From: Fibrobacterota bacterium
Lineage (GTDB): Bacteria; Fibrobacterota; Fibrobacteria; UBA5070
Assembly: GCA_016715065.1 (NCBI GenBank)
Contig: JADKBN010000029.1
Location: forward strand, 744,001 to 808,000
Length of the DNA stretch: 64,000 bases
Direction: 5' to 3'
Numbering within the stretch: position 1 is the first letter of the stretch; each line of letters starts with the position of its first letter. This document shows positions 28,577 to 37,506 of this stretch, piece after piece. Made by a program: the position numbers and the translations under genes. The notes below the pieces were generated by a model that was not told the DNA's origin, did no database searches, and was given only the letters and a program-made list of their open reading frames with translations.

Positions 28577-29671
28577 TTAGCTCTCGGAGCTGACAGATAC
28601 TTCTTTGAGGCGTAGGAGGGCCATGACGCCTGCGCCGACCAAGGGCCCAAACAGGATTCCCACCGGTCCAAAGAACGATAGCCCGCCCAAAGTGGTCAAG
28701 AACACCATCAGGTCGTGCATGCCTGCATCCCGTCCCACCAGAATGGGCCGCAAAATGCTGTCGATCATGGAGATGATTCCGGCTCCGATCCCAATGGCAA
28801 CCAAGCCTGCGGTGGTATGGCCTGTGACCAAAAGAATGATGGCTCCAGGTGCCCAAACCAAGCCAGTGCCTACCGCAGGAATCAAACTGCAAAGCGCGGC
28901 GGCAACGCCAAAAAAGGCAGGGGAGGGGAGGCCTGTTCCCCAGAAGAGCAATCCTGTCAGGAGTCCCTGGATTCCGCCGATCACGAAATTCCCTTTGAAA
29001 ATGGCTCGTGAGGTCTTCCGAAAGGTTTCCAGCAAAGCATTGGTTTCTGACTTCGAGAGAGGAAGGTGCAGCTGGAGTCGCTGCACGAACTGATCGCCGG
29101 ACTGATAGAGGTAAAACAGACTCATCAGCATGATGCCGGTCAGCACAAGCGCGTGAAGAAGGCTTCCGCCCATGCCAAGTGCGAAGTCCATTCCCCAAGC
29201 CCCCATGCTGGAGAGGGCTTCTTGAATCTTCGGTGCCATTTCTTCTTCCGAAAGACCAAGCTGACGGGTGATTTCCCAGTGTTTCAGTTCATTACCCACC
29301 CGACTCAGCTCCGACATGATCACCTGAGGGCTGAATTTGGTCATCATTTCCTTTGCTTGTAGGGTCGCCAGAAAGGAAATGAGTGAAAGTGGGGTGGCAA
29401 CCACCAAGATCAGTCCAAAAATCAAGATCCCGGAGGTCAAAGTTGGTCTATTTCTGGTCAAAGCCAGGACTTTGTTCCGAAAGGGCCAAGTCAAAGCGGC
29501 CAAAATACAGGCAATGATGAAGGGTATCAACACGCTTCGCAGAATAAGGATCAGAAGAAGAGCGGAAAGTGCGGTAATAATGGAGGAAGTTCTTGGCCCA
29601 TTGTCCAGGAACTCCCAAAATCCGGATGAATTGCCCGACTTTTTGGTGGTCTCTTTGTCTTTAGTGCTCAT
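28577..29671 (-). CDS. AI-2E family transporter (PerM-like membrane protein)
   Basis: 364 residues with seven or eight hydrophobic segments. The first pair is TALSALLLILILRSVLIPFIIACILAALTWPF-like (about 33-65, read as two helices), then a soluble segment (95-165), then the conserved helices GGIQGLLTGLLFWGTGLP and GPVGILFGPLVGAGV near the end, which are family signatures. GGAGG lies just before the ATG at 29671. Members export autoinducer-2-like molecules or act as Na+/H+ or other permeases; the substrate is open. Codon use and base composition are visibly A/T-richer than in ilvB and korA, so transfer from a different genome is possible. Confidence 0.85.
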   Translation of the reverse strand: MSTKDKETTKKSGNSSGFWEFLDNGPRTSSIITALSALLLILILRSVLIPFIIACILAALTWPFRNKVLALTRNRPTLTSGILIFGLILVVATPLSLISFLATLQAKEMMTKFSPQVIMSELSRVGNELKHWEITRQLGLSEEEMAPKIQEALSSMGAWGMDFALGMGGSLLHALVLTGIMLMSLFYLYQSGDQFVQRLQLHLPLSKSETNALLETFRKTSRAIFKGNFVIGGIQGLLTGLLFWGTGLPSPAFFGVAAALCSLIPAVGTGLVWAPGAIILLVTGHTTAGLVAIGIGAGIISMIDSILRPILVGRDAGMHDLMVFLTTLGGLSFFGPVGILFGPLVGAGVMALLRLKEVSVSSES

Positions 29672-29835
29672 TTTGCCTCCAGAAACTGCCGTTTTTGTGG
29701 TTGCTGTTGGGTTAAGTCTTGCTTTTTTGCGAAAACCAGAGGATATTCAAGAAGTTCGCAAACGAACGGGTGTCGCTGGGCCAAAGGAGCCCCGGTGATC
29801 TTTGCCCGCTCGATGATCTGGAAGGAACGTAGACA

Positions 29836-31554
29836 ATGGACAAGAAGATCCCCAACGGTGCCGAGGTGATCATCCGGAGCCTCATCCGCGAAGGAGTGGA
29901 GTATGTCTTCGGATACCCTGGAGGCGCGGCCATCCCACTGTTTGATGCATTGGTGGACCACCCCCAGATCAAGCTGGTGTTGGTGCGCCACGAGCAAGGC
30001 GCCACCCACATGGCCGATGGCTACGCTCGTGCCACCGGAAAGCCCGGTGTGGTGCTGGTGACTTCGGGCCCCGGCGCGACCAATACCGTCACAGGCATCC
30101 TCACCGCCCAAATGGATTCGTCGCCCATCATCGTGCTGTGCGGCCAGACCATTTCCCCCATGCTGGGCAAGGACGCCTTCCAGGAAGCCGACGTGACGGG
30201 CATCACCTATCCGGTGGTGAAACACTCGTACTTGGTGAAAAACGCCAACGACCTGCCGCGGATCATGAAGGAGACCTTCCACATCGCCACCACGGGACGT
30301 CCGGGACCGGTGCTGCTGGACCTTCCCAAGGACGTGACCTCCGCGCCCTGCACGGCGCCGTTCGTGGACACGATCGATCTTCCTGGATATGAAATCCCTG
30401 GAATTCCCGACCAGGCGGCATTGGCCAAGGCGGCGGAATTTTTGTCCCGCGCGCGCCGACCCGTCCTGATGGTGGGCCAAGGCGCCGTGATCGCGGGTGC
30501 GGGCAAAGCCATCACCCAATTGGCGGAAAAGCTGCAGGCTCCCCTGGTGACCACTCTGCTGGGCAAGGGCGCGGTCAGCGAAGACCACCCCTTGCATCTG
30601 GGCATGGTGGGCATGCACGGCACCGCCTACGCCAACAAGGCGGTCATGCACTGCGATCTGATCTTCGCGATCGGTTCCCGCTGGGACGATCGCATCGTGG
30701 GCAAGCTTGCCGAATTCTGTCCAACCGCCATCCGCATGCATATGGACATCGATCCGGCCGAGTTCGGCAAGATCATCCAGCCCGACGTGTGCATGACCGG
30801 CGATGCCCGCCGCGGGATCGAAGCGCTGCTTCCGCAGGTGGAAAAATTGGACACCGCCGATTGGGTGAAGCAGTGCGCCGCCTGGCGCAAGCAGTATCCG
30901 CTCCGCTACGGCAAGCAGGGCGGGCTCAAGGCCCAGCACGTGCTGGAAGAAATGGACCGCATCACACGCGGCAAGGCGATCGTGACCACCGACGTGGGGC
31001 AGCACCAGATGTGGGCGGCGCAGTTCTGCCGCAGCACCTTCAACCGATCCTGGATCAGCTCCGGAGGCGCGGGCACCATGGGCTTCGGCTTCCCGGCGGC
31101 CATCGGCGCGCAGCTGGGTTGCCCCGACAAGCCCGTGTGGGCCGTGGTGGGCGATGGCGGATTCCAGATGACCCTCTGCGAGCTGGCCACTGCCGCGCTC
31201 CAGAAGACCCCGGTCAAGATCCTGATCATCAACAACAACTACCTGGGCATGGTCCGCCAGTGGCAGGAACTGTTCTTCGACAACCGCTACTCCGGCGTGG
31301 ACATGGTGGGGAATCCGGATTTTGTCAAACTGGCGGAAGCCTACGGCGTGAAGGCGTTTCGCATCCGTCGGCCCGGCGACGTGCGCCGCGTGCTCAAGCA
31401 GGCGGCGGAATACAACGAAGGCCCTTGCTTGATCGAGGCCGAAGTGGTCAAGGAAGACAACGTCTTTCCCATGGTGCCCGCCGGTGCCGGATTCAAGGAC
31501 ATGCTGATCGAACGGCCCAAACAGAAGATGGCCAAGCCCACGGGGAGCACCTGA
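29836..31554 (+). CDS. ilvB: Acetolactate synthase large subunit
   Basis: 572 residues. The TPP- and FAD-dependent enzyme condenses two pyruvates (or pyruvate and 2-oxobutyrate) in valine, leucine and isoleucine synthesis. The N-terminal TPP domain has VFGYPGGAAIPLFDAL and the catalytic Glu in VRHEQGATHMADGYARATG. The central FAD domain has GSRWDDRIVG, and the C-terminal TPP domain has VGDGGFQMTLCELATA with INNNYLGMVRQWQELFF. Full length, biosynthetic type, with its regulatory subunit one base downstream. GGAAGGAA precedes the start. No leader peptide rich in branched-chain codons was found in 29672-29835. Confidence 0.97.
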   Translation: MDKKIPNGAEVIIRSLIREGVEYVFGYPGGAAIPLFDALVDHPQIKLVLVRHEQGATHMADGYARATGKPGVVLVTSGPGATNTVTGILTAQMDSSPIIVLCGQTISPMLGKDAFQEADVTGITYPVVKHSYLVKNANDLPRIMKETFHIATTGRPGPVLLDLPKDVTSAPCTAPFVDTIDLPGYEIPGIPDQAALAKAAEFLSRARRPVLMVGQGAVIAGAGKAITQLAEKLQAPLVTTLLGKGAVSEDHPLHLGMVGMHGTAYANKAVMHCDLIFAIGSRWDDRIVGKLAEFCPTAIRMHMDIDPAEFGKIIQPDVCMTGDARRGIEALLPQVEKLDTADWVKQCAAWRKQYPLRYGKQGGLKAQHVLEEMDRITRGKAIVTTDVGQHQMWAAQFCRSTFNRSWISSGGAGTMGFGFPAAIGAQLGCPDKPVWAVVGDGGFQMTLCELATAALQKTPVKILIINNNYLGMVRQWQELFFDNRYSGVDMVGNPDFVKLAEAYGVKAFRIRRPGDVRRVLKQAAEYNEGPCLIEAEVVKEDNVFPMVPAGAGFKDMLIERPKQKMAKPTGST

Positions 31555-31555
31555 G

Positions 31556-32050
31556 ATGAACATGCCGTCCCATACCATTTCCGTCCTGGTGCGCAACAAG
31601 CCCGGCGTGCTGGTGCGCGTCGCCTTGGTGTTCGCCCGTCGCGGCTACAACATCGACAGCCTGGTGGTGAGCCCCGTGCTGGACTCCGAGTTCAGCCGCA
31701 TGACCATCACCTGCTCGGGTGATCCGGCCACGCTGGACCAGATCATCAAGCAACTGTTCAAGCTCATCGACGTCGTGCGGGCCATCGACCACACGGGGGA
31801 ATCGGTGATCGAAAAGGAGATGGCCCTGATCAAGGTCAAGTGCCCTCCGGAAAACCGCACCGGGCTGTTGCAGATCGCCGAGCACTTCAAGGGCACCACG
31901 GTGGATTTCGGCCACGAATCCCTGATCCTGCAGATGGCGGGCGGTTCCGACAAGATCGACCATGTCCTGGGGTTGCTGCAGCCGTTCGGGATCGTGGATC
32001 TGGTCCGCACCGGCAAGATCCTGATGGCCCGGGGCGCAGACAAAACCTGA
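31556..32050 (+). CDS. ilvN: Acetolactate synthase small (regulatory) subunit
   Basis: 164 residues. The N-terminal ACT domain (SHTISVLVRNKPGVLVRVALVFARRGYNI start) binds valine and mediates feedback control of IlvB. The C-terminal domain (KCPPENRTGLLQIAEHFKGTTVD) is of the ALS_ss_C type. It starts one base after the ilvB stop, so the pair is one operon. A terminator follows. Confidence 0.95.
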   Translation: MNMPSHTISVLVRNKPGVLVRVALVFARRGYNIDSLVVSPVLDSEFSRMTITCSGDPATLDQIIKQLFKLIDVVRAIDHTGESVIEKEMALIKVKCPPENRTGLLQIAEHFKGTTVDFGHESLILQMAGGSDKIDHVLGLLQPFGIVDLVRTGKILMARGADKT

Positions 32051-32096
32051 TCGCTTGCGGATCCGGCACTTCCCGGATTCCCGCTTGGTCACCTGT

Positions 32097-32134
32097 AAGA
32101 GCGCCTGGTCGGAAGCGGCTGGGCGCTCTTTTCT
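32097..32134 (+). terminator. Terminator after ilvBN
   Basis: AAGAGCGCC pairs with GGCGCTCTT around a 16-base loop, followed by TTCTCG; the T tract begins inside the stem end (CTCTTTTCTC). Confidence 0.8.
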
Positions 32135-32323
32135 CGTTACCGTTTCGCTAACACCGGCCATGATGTATCCTCGGCGAATCGTATCCCCTCGGGGCTATTC
32201 TCCCAATGCAGAAGACGAGGTCTGCGTGTCACCAGCTTGAGGCGTGAAGGAGGGCTCCTTCCCGCGTTTGGCGTTGTGGTCGGGATGCGCCTCATGAATG
32301 TCGGTGAAACGGGAGATGACACA

Positions 32324-33757
32324 ATGAAAGATTCCAAAGGAAACCTTTTCTCGGGAAGGATGACCCGAACGATGTGGTTGGGGCTCCCTCTGGCCGTCGC
32401 GATGACCGCCTTCGGCTGGTCCGCTACCGGAACCGTGAAGACATCCGCGGGCGCAGGCCTGGCGGGTGTGGACGTGTCTGTGAAGGATGACGCCACAATC
32501 AAGACCGCGACGGATGCCTCTGGCGCGTTTTCGCTTGCGGTATCAGGCACCTTCCAGCGCCCGGGAATCCTGCTCGGCGCTCGCATGGAGGGTTCTGACC
32601 TGGTGATTCCCACCGCTGGAACCGGCCTGGTGGAAGCCTGGTTGGTGGACGCCGCCGGCAAGTCCCTGTGGCACGCCTCCGCGGCTGCGACCGGCTCGGA
32701 AACCCGCCTCTCCATGGCATCCTTTCGGCCCACCGGTGCAGCTTTCCTTCGCGTGCGCCAGGAAGGCGCCGTGGTTCACCAGGCCGTCGGGTTCGGTCCC
32801 GAAGGCATGGAAGTGGCGTCCCCATCGGTGGCCGCACGCTCGCTGGCGACCCTTCCCGTCCTCCAATTCAGGAAGTCCGGTTACCGCGACACCACCTACA
32901 CGCTCACCAACGAGACCGCCACTGGAATCGAAGTGAAGATGACCGCGGTGGCGACCACCACCTGCCCGACCACCAAGCTCGCCTCGGGGGATCAGAATAA
33001 GACGATTTCCGTCAAGGGAACCTCCCGCAAGTACATCCTCCACGTTCCTTCCGCCTACAAGGGAGACACTCCGGTTCCGTTGGTGGTGGACTACCATCCC
33101 ATCATGGGAACCGCATCCGGGCAGTTGAGCGGAACCACCTACAAGGCCCAGACAGACCCCGAAGGAGTGATCTCCGTCTATCCCGATGGCCTCAACGGTC
33201 CTCTGGGCGGCCAAGCTTGGAACGTCCAGGGCTGCTGCTCGACGGCTGACGACACCTCGTTCGCACGGGCCATGGTCGCCGAAGTGAAGACCCTCGCTTG
33301 CATCGATCCCAAGCGCGTCTACGCCACAGGATTCTCGATGGGCGGTGGCATGACCCACTTCTCCGCATGCCACCTTTCGGACATCTTCGCTGCCGGTGCT
33401 CCTGCCGCATTCGACTTGACCGAACAGAACATAGGCGCATGCAAACCCAAGCGTCCGATCACCATGGTCATGTTCCGGGGTACTTCAGACGGCACGGTCT
33501 CCTACGCCGGTGGCCACTCCGCTGTGGTACCGGGGATGGCGATCGACTTCCTGGGCGCCAAGGGTACCTTCAAGAAGTGGGCCGAGCTCAACAAGTGCAC
33601 GGGCTCCCCTTCCGCGGAAGACTCCAAGGGTTGCTCCACCTATTCCACCTGCGAGGGTGGCGTCCAGGTGACCCTCTGCACCAAGCAGGGCGGCGGACAC
33701 GAACAGGGCAACGGTTCGGTGGGCTGGCCCATCATCAAGAAGTACACGCTGCCCTAG
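32324..33757 (+). CDS. Secreted PHB-depolymerase/feruloyl-esterase-type hydrolase
   Basis: 477 residues from the ATG at 32324 (GGAGATGACACA upstream). A signal peptide (residues 14-34) is followed by a carboxypeptidase-regulatory-like domain (SATGTVKTSAGAGLAGVDV, 33-80) and a linker with the Fibrobacter-style QFRKSGYRDTTYTL. The alpha/beta hydrolase runs from about 228 to 477. It has HVPSAYKGDTPVPLVVDYHP, the nucleophile elbow GFSMGGG (Ser338), an Asp in TSDGTVSY and a His in GGGHEQG. This is the esterase_phb family (CE1/LpqC-like); substrates may be plant cell-wall feruloyl or acetyl esters, or polyhydroxyalkanoates. Cys pairs indicate an extracytoplasmic enzyme. Confidence 0.85.
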   Translation: MKDSKGNLFSGRMTRTMWLGLPLAVAMTAFGWSATGTVKTSAGAGLAGVDVSVKDDATIKTATDASGAFSLAVSGTFQRPGILLGARMEGSDLVIPTAGTGLVEAWLVDAAGKSLWHASAAATGSETRLSMASFRPTGAAFLRVRQEGAVVHQAVGFGPEGMEVASPSVAARSLATLPVLQFRKSGYRDTTYTLTNETATGIEVKMTAVATTTCPTTKLASGDQNKTISVKGTSRKYILHVPSAYKGDTPVPLVVDYHPIMGTASGQLSGTTYKAQTDPEGVISVYPDGLNGPLGGQAWNVQGCCSTADDTSFARAMVAEVKTLACIDPKRVYATGFSMGGGMTHFSACHLSDIFAAGAPAAFDLTEQNIGACKPKRPITMVMFRGTSDGTVSYAGGHSAVVPGMAIDFLGAKGTFKKWAELNKCTGSPSAEDSKGCSTYSTCEGGVQVTLCTKQGGGHEQGNGSVGWPIIKKYTLP

Positions 33758-33791
33758 TCGGAATCCGACAAGGTCGGTTCTGACAGTTTTC

Positions 33792-33826
33792 GGCGCGGCT
33801 CCTGAAGAGGGGGCTGCGCCTTTTTT
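33792..33826 (+). terminator. Strong terminator after the esterase gene
   Basis: GGCGCGGCTCC and GGGGCTGCGCC pair over eleven positions (one G-U) with loop TGAAGAG and a following TTTTTT. Confidence 0.9.
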
Positions 33827-33866
33827 GTTCCTGGGCAGGATCGAAGGGCCACCTTTCGATGGAGCC

Positions 33867-34250
33867 TCACCAGTGGTAGTCGTCGAATTTGTAGACGAAT
33901 CCACGCAGATCGCTCTTGAAGTCCTGGATCCGTTGGCGATTGTCGCCCATCGTGTCTGACTTCTTGAGAAGACCCAATGGCCCGAAAGACCCGAAGGCAC
34001 CCAGGAGGCTGGCCAGGCCGTTTCGGGCGGAGCCTTCCAGGTGGCGCGGATCCAGCTGCAGGCGGATAGGCGACAGATCCAAAAATTGTCTGGAGTGGGG
34101 GCCGTTCTCGTCGCGGAGCTTCTGCTTGAACAGTTCCAGTTCGCGGTTGATCGCGTCGACCTCGTCGACGTCGATCAGCGACTTCCGCTCCAGCCGGTTG
34201 GCCATCTCGGCGATGTACTTCACGAACTTTTCGGTGAGGGGGCGGTTCAT
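33867..34250 (-). CDS. Small soluble protein of unknown function
   Basis: 127 residues. Its ATG at 34250 overlaps the stop of the large lipoprotein gene (ATGA), so the two are co-translated. The N-terminal half is a charged helix (TEKFVKYIAEMANRLERKS then VDEVDAINRELELFKQKL, possible coiled coil). A Gly/Leu-rich patch (GLASLLGAFGSFGPLGLL) follows, with a basic-aromatic C-terminus. No signal peptide and no recognised domain. Its position suggests a partner of the lipoprotein, but that is inference. Confidence 0.65.
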   Translation of the reverse strand: MNRPLTEKFVKYIAEMANRLERKSLIDVDEVDAINRELELFKQKLRDENGPHSRQFLDLSPIRLQLDPRHLEGSARNGLASLLGAFGSFGPLGLLKKSDTMGDNRQRIQDFKSDLRGFVYKFDDYHW

Positions 34251-37200
34251 GGGGTGACTTGAGTAGCCTTCAGCGGGAGGACCGTGCGAAAGCCGAGTTT
34301 TACTCTGCGGGTTTCTGGTGCGAGACCTGAAAGAAGGTTCCGGGTTTCATTATCAAGGATAGCCCTGGCTGTTCCAGTCTTGGGTCCAGATTGATCCTTA
34401 ATCCACTCAAGCTGCCAATTGTTTGCCCATTCGTTCCAGACTCCAAATTTGGATTGATTGATCGCCGCTGTTTGAGAAATATTGAATGCTTTTGCTTCTG
34501 AAATTGCAGGGAGTCGGAACCCTAGTGATTCGTCTCTGAGGCTCCACTGGGCGCTGTCCAGATTGGTTGTGTTATATGCCTCGTCTAGACCGTATAGCCT
34601 GGATTTTCTGTTGCAGAATAGGATCGCTTGGTACCAAGTAATTTGGTCTTTAAGCCTAATCTCGGCGTTCGATGACTTAGGAAGGCTCATGATGGTTTCA
34701 AAGTCATTTTCAGTAGCGAGTGCTGTGTCAGAAATGAAGGTTGGGATGGACCAAAATATTGGTGCTGGTCCTTCGTTGGTCATGATTTGAGCTGGGATTA
34801 GAGAGTCGCTGAGAATCTCTATCTCTGGAGGTGGGTCTTCGCTTGTTTGTGGATTCGTGCCAGCCATAATAATAAAAGATGTGTCGATTTTCTTCATCTC
34901 CGGCAGATACAGGATCCGAAGCGAATCCCGGCAAATGTTGTGGGAGGAATCTTCCGCTTCCATCCGTATCCATTGAACGCCTCGATTCAAGGAGACTGAT
35001 TGGGCGAAAATATCTCCAGTGGGTTGAACAGTATTGCCGCCGATTTTAACGGTCGCCAGTGCGTTGTCGGTGAGCTTCCATTGAACCTTGAATGTGGAGT
35101 CTCCAAAGAGGACCGTGTCCCGCGAACCACCTGCCCGTTCGAATTTGGGAATCGAGGACTCGGGATCACGGGTGATCTCCATCACATCTGCTTGGACATT
35201 TCCCTTTTTGTTTGTCGCGATGATGGTGATGAACTTGCGGCTCGCCGGTGGGAGCGCAACTCTGGCTCCCCAGGTGGAATCATTCTCTTTGATTGCAGGT
35301 TGATGATCGATCTGGACCGAGGCGCTGTCGATTCCGGAAAGATCCGAGATCACCCAGCGAACCCAGATGGAAGTCGAGTCGTAGGGAACGTGCACTCCCG
35401 ATCGCTGGCTCGGTTTCAAGGGCCGGTAGGTCGGGACCAGGTCGTTCGGAAGATCCCCTCGATAAACGGTGAGGACAGAATCTGTAATATTCCCGAAGTG
35501 ATCTTGTCCTCGGACTGGGATTTGGTTTCGCGAACCCGGTGCTCCTAGCAGTGCCGAGCCTTTCCAAGCTCCATTGCTGAGTTTGGCTGGTGATCCACCG
35601 ATCCACACGGCGACTGTTCCAAAATGATCAACGGCGCGCAGCTCGATGTCGGCAAGGGCAGTGGAGTACGGAAGGGTGTCGCCAGGGTGAGGTCGTTCCC
35701 ACTTCAGAAGAGGTCCAACGGTGTCCCGGTTTCGGCCAAATTGCGCGAAATTTCGGGCTTCCGTACCTGCACTGCTGTGTGCCCGGACAGGGATTACCAC
35801 CAAAAATCCCGTGGGAGGGAGCAAAACCCGTAAGCGCCACAACTGACCAGAATCGTTGCGCGCGAGCTTCCCATCGATCCAAACCGAGTCCACTTTGTGG
35901 TCCGGTGAGGTGGCTTTCCAGACAATTTCCGTCGAGTCTTCCTCCGTTCCCACCAGGGTTCCCGCCGTTGGCGATACCAGTGTAAGCGTTGGCGAGGCGA
36001 AGACAGGAGCGGGCCGACGGGAAACGACCAGGAACGAGTCTGTACGGTTTCCGAAGTGGTCCTGAGCAAGGATCCGCAGTCTAACCCCAAGATCCGACAC
36101 CGGGACATGCCAGTTGCTGAGAGTCCACGTTTGGGCGTTCCGCATGGCGCTTTGGCTGTCGATCCACACGGAGTCCACTCCGGAGGAGTCGTTCGCCTCG
36201 ACCTGGATGGTGAGGACAGAATCTTCGTTCTCGAAGACCTTGCTTTGGGACGGGTTGATCCAACGGATGGTCGGGCCGGTATGGTCCAAGAAGCCTGCGA
36301 CCCGGAAAGGGACGCGGTACGTTTCCTGGTTTCCAAGACTGTCTTCCATGTGAACCAACAGGGAATAGGCTCCGAGGGAGGTGTTGCTCCGGGGTGCGAA
36401 AGTGGGGTGGTTGTCGAGGTCCAATTGGATGGGTTTGGACTTCAGATCCGGCGCATCGGCAAGAACAAAGCGATCGGAGCGATCGCCGGAATCATTCGAG
36501 ACGGAAAATGTCAGTCTTGCGATGCCCTTGGTGCCTTGGATCTTTCCGGTCAATCCTCGTGCCGATTCCCCCAAGTGGAGGGTATCCAGACGCACAGGGG
36601 AGAGCTGGCGGAAGGGATTGACGGCCAGTGAATCAATCTTCAAGTTGGCGAGGGAGCTGCGGGCTGTAACGTAATCCATGCCCAGGTTCCAGCGCTGCAC
36701 CACTTCTCCCAACGTCAGTCCGGAGCTGGCCGCCAGGTGCAGAGCCCGAAACCGGATATCGGCGGTATCCAGGCCCACCGGCGTGACCTGGCGGTACGCG
36801 AGGCTGGCGGGATGTCCCGTGAACACGGCATCAGCAATGGCTCGTTGCAAGGCCAAGCGTAAGGAGTCAGAAGGGGCGCTCCTGCTCGGAAAGAGATTCG
36901 GGCTGGTTTTGTGCAAGGAGTCGTATAGACGAAACAGTTTCACAGCAAGGGAGTCTGCTCCAGTCATGATAAATCGATTTGTGCCCAGCTCCATGTAATC
37001 GATCAGTTTTGCCATGGAAACACCGGTGCGTATTCCCATTCGAAACGAAGTAACGCTCATGGAATCCCTGGTTCCAATTTGGTTCATAAACGGGAAGAAC
37101 AGGATTCGAAAACTCGAAGGTGGCTGAGCGGATACCGTAATGCTTTCCGTGCCGGAATCCAACGGGGAGTGGTACCAGATACTGTCAGGGATTGCGGCGC

Positions 37201-37363
37201 TGTCCATCACGCGGAAATGGACATAGTGATTGCCCGGAGCCGGCGACAGGTCCTCTTCCATGATGGTCGTGCTCTGGCAGGAATACAGGTCAGCCAAAGC
37301 CAGTGCCATCAAAAGTAGACGGAGCCAATCGATGGGCTGGGTACGGAGAATGCAGGGGATCAT
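34247..37363 (-). CDS. Giant lipoprotein with five Ig-like repeats and a SUMF1-like end
   Basis: 1038 residues. Lipoprotein signal with lipobox LYSC (Cys29). Residues 40-350 have no known domain. Five related beta-sandwich repeats follow at about 360-448, 456-545, 550-640, 643-735 and 738-820. Each has a start like TGPTIRWINP or VGPLLKWERP, a central VDSVWIDG-like strand and a DHFGN motif. From 905 to 1032 the sequence resembles the C-terminal part of formylglycine-generating-enzyme (SUMF1) domains (ITWYQAILFCNRKSRLYG, LGFRLP, then LGFRTVLP), too short to be a full enzyme. Such domains in Fibrobacter surface proteins are usually structural or binding modules. The 3' part (34.3-34.9 kb) is visibly A/T-richer. 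Confidence 0.75.
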   Translation of the reverse strand: MIPCILRTQPIDWLRLLLMALALADLYSCQSTTIMEEDLSPAPGNHYVHFRVMDSAAIPDSIWYHSPLDSGTESITVSAQPPSSFRILFFPFMNQIGTRDSMSVTSFRMGIRTGVSMAKLIDYMELGTNRFIMTGADSLAVKLFRLYDSLHKTSPNLFPSRSAPSDSLRLALQRAIADAVFTGHPASLAYRQVTPVGLDTADIRFRALHLAASSGLTLGEVVQRWNLGMDYVTARSSLANLKIDSLAVNPFRQLSPVRLDTLHLGESARGLTGKIQGTKGIARLTFSVSNDSGDRSDRFVLADAPDLKSKPIQLDLDNHPTFAPRSNTSLGAYSLLVHMEDSLGNQETYRVPFRVAGFLDHTGPTIRWINPSQSKVFENEDSVLTIQVEANDSSGVDSVWIDSQSAMRNAQTWTLSNWHVPVSDLGVRLRILAQDHFGNRTDSFLVVSRRPAPVFASPTLTLVSPTAGTLVGTEEDSTEIVWKATSPDHKVDSVWIDGKLARNDSGQLWRLRVLLPPTGFLVVIPVRAHSSAGTEARNFAQFGRNRDTVGPLLKWERPHPGDTLPYSTALADIELRAVDHFGTVAVWIGGSPAKLSNGAWKGSALLGAPGSRNQIPVRGQDHFGNITDSVLTVYRGDLPNDLVPTYRPLKPSQRSGVHVPYDSTSIWVRWVISDLSGIDSASVQIDHQPAIKENDSTWGARVALPPASRKFITIIATNKKGNVQADVMEITRDPESSIPKFERAGGSRDTVLFGDSTFKVQWKLTDNALATVKIGGNTVQPTGDIFAQSVSLNRGVQWIRMEAEDSSHNICRDSLRILYLPEMKKIDTSFIIMAGTNPQTSEDPPPEIEILSDSLIPAQIMTNEGPAPIFWSIPTFISDTALATENDFETIMSLPKSSNAEIRLKDQITWYQAILFCNRKSRLYGLDEAYNTTNLDSAQWSLRDESLGFRLPAISEAKAFNISQTAAINQSKFGVWNEWANNWQLEWIKDQSGPKTGTARAILDNETRNLLSGLAPETRRVKLGFRTVLPLKATQVTP

Positions 37364-37506
37364 GACTTCTCCTCAAGGAAGGTGACAGGCGGTAAAGATG
37401 CACTCATTTGCGGAATGTACGGAAAGAGCCATCCCCTTGTCTGTGACGGCCATCACACTTCAGAACATTTTTGTCGCCCCTCCCTCGGAGGGACATCGAT
37501 CTTCGC

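Noticed and set aside
29672..29835. Attenuator or T-box leader of ilvBN
   Set aside because: No leader peptide with branched-chain codons and no T-box motif; only a small GGGC/GCCC hairpin.
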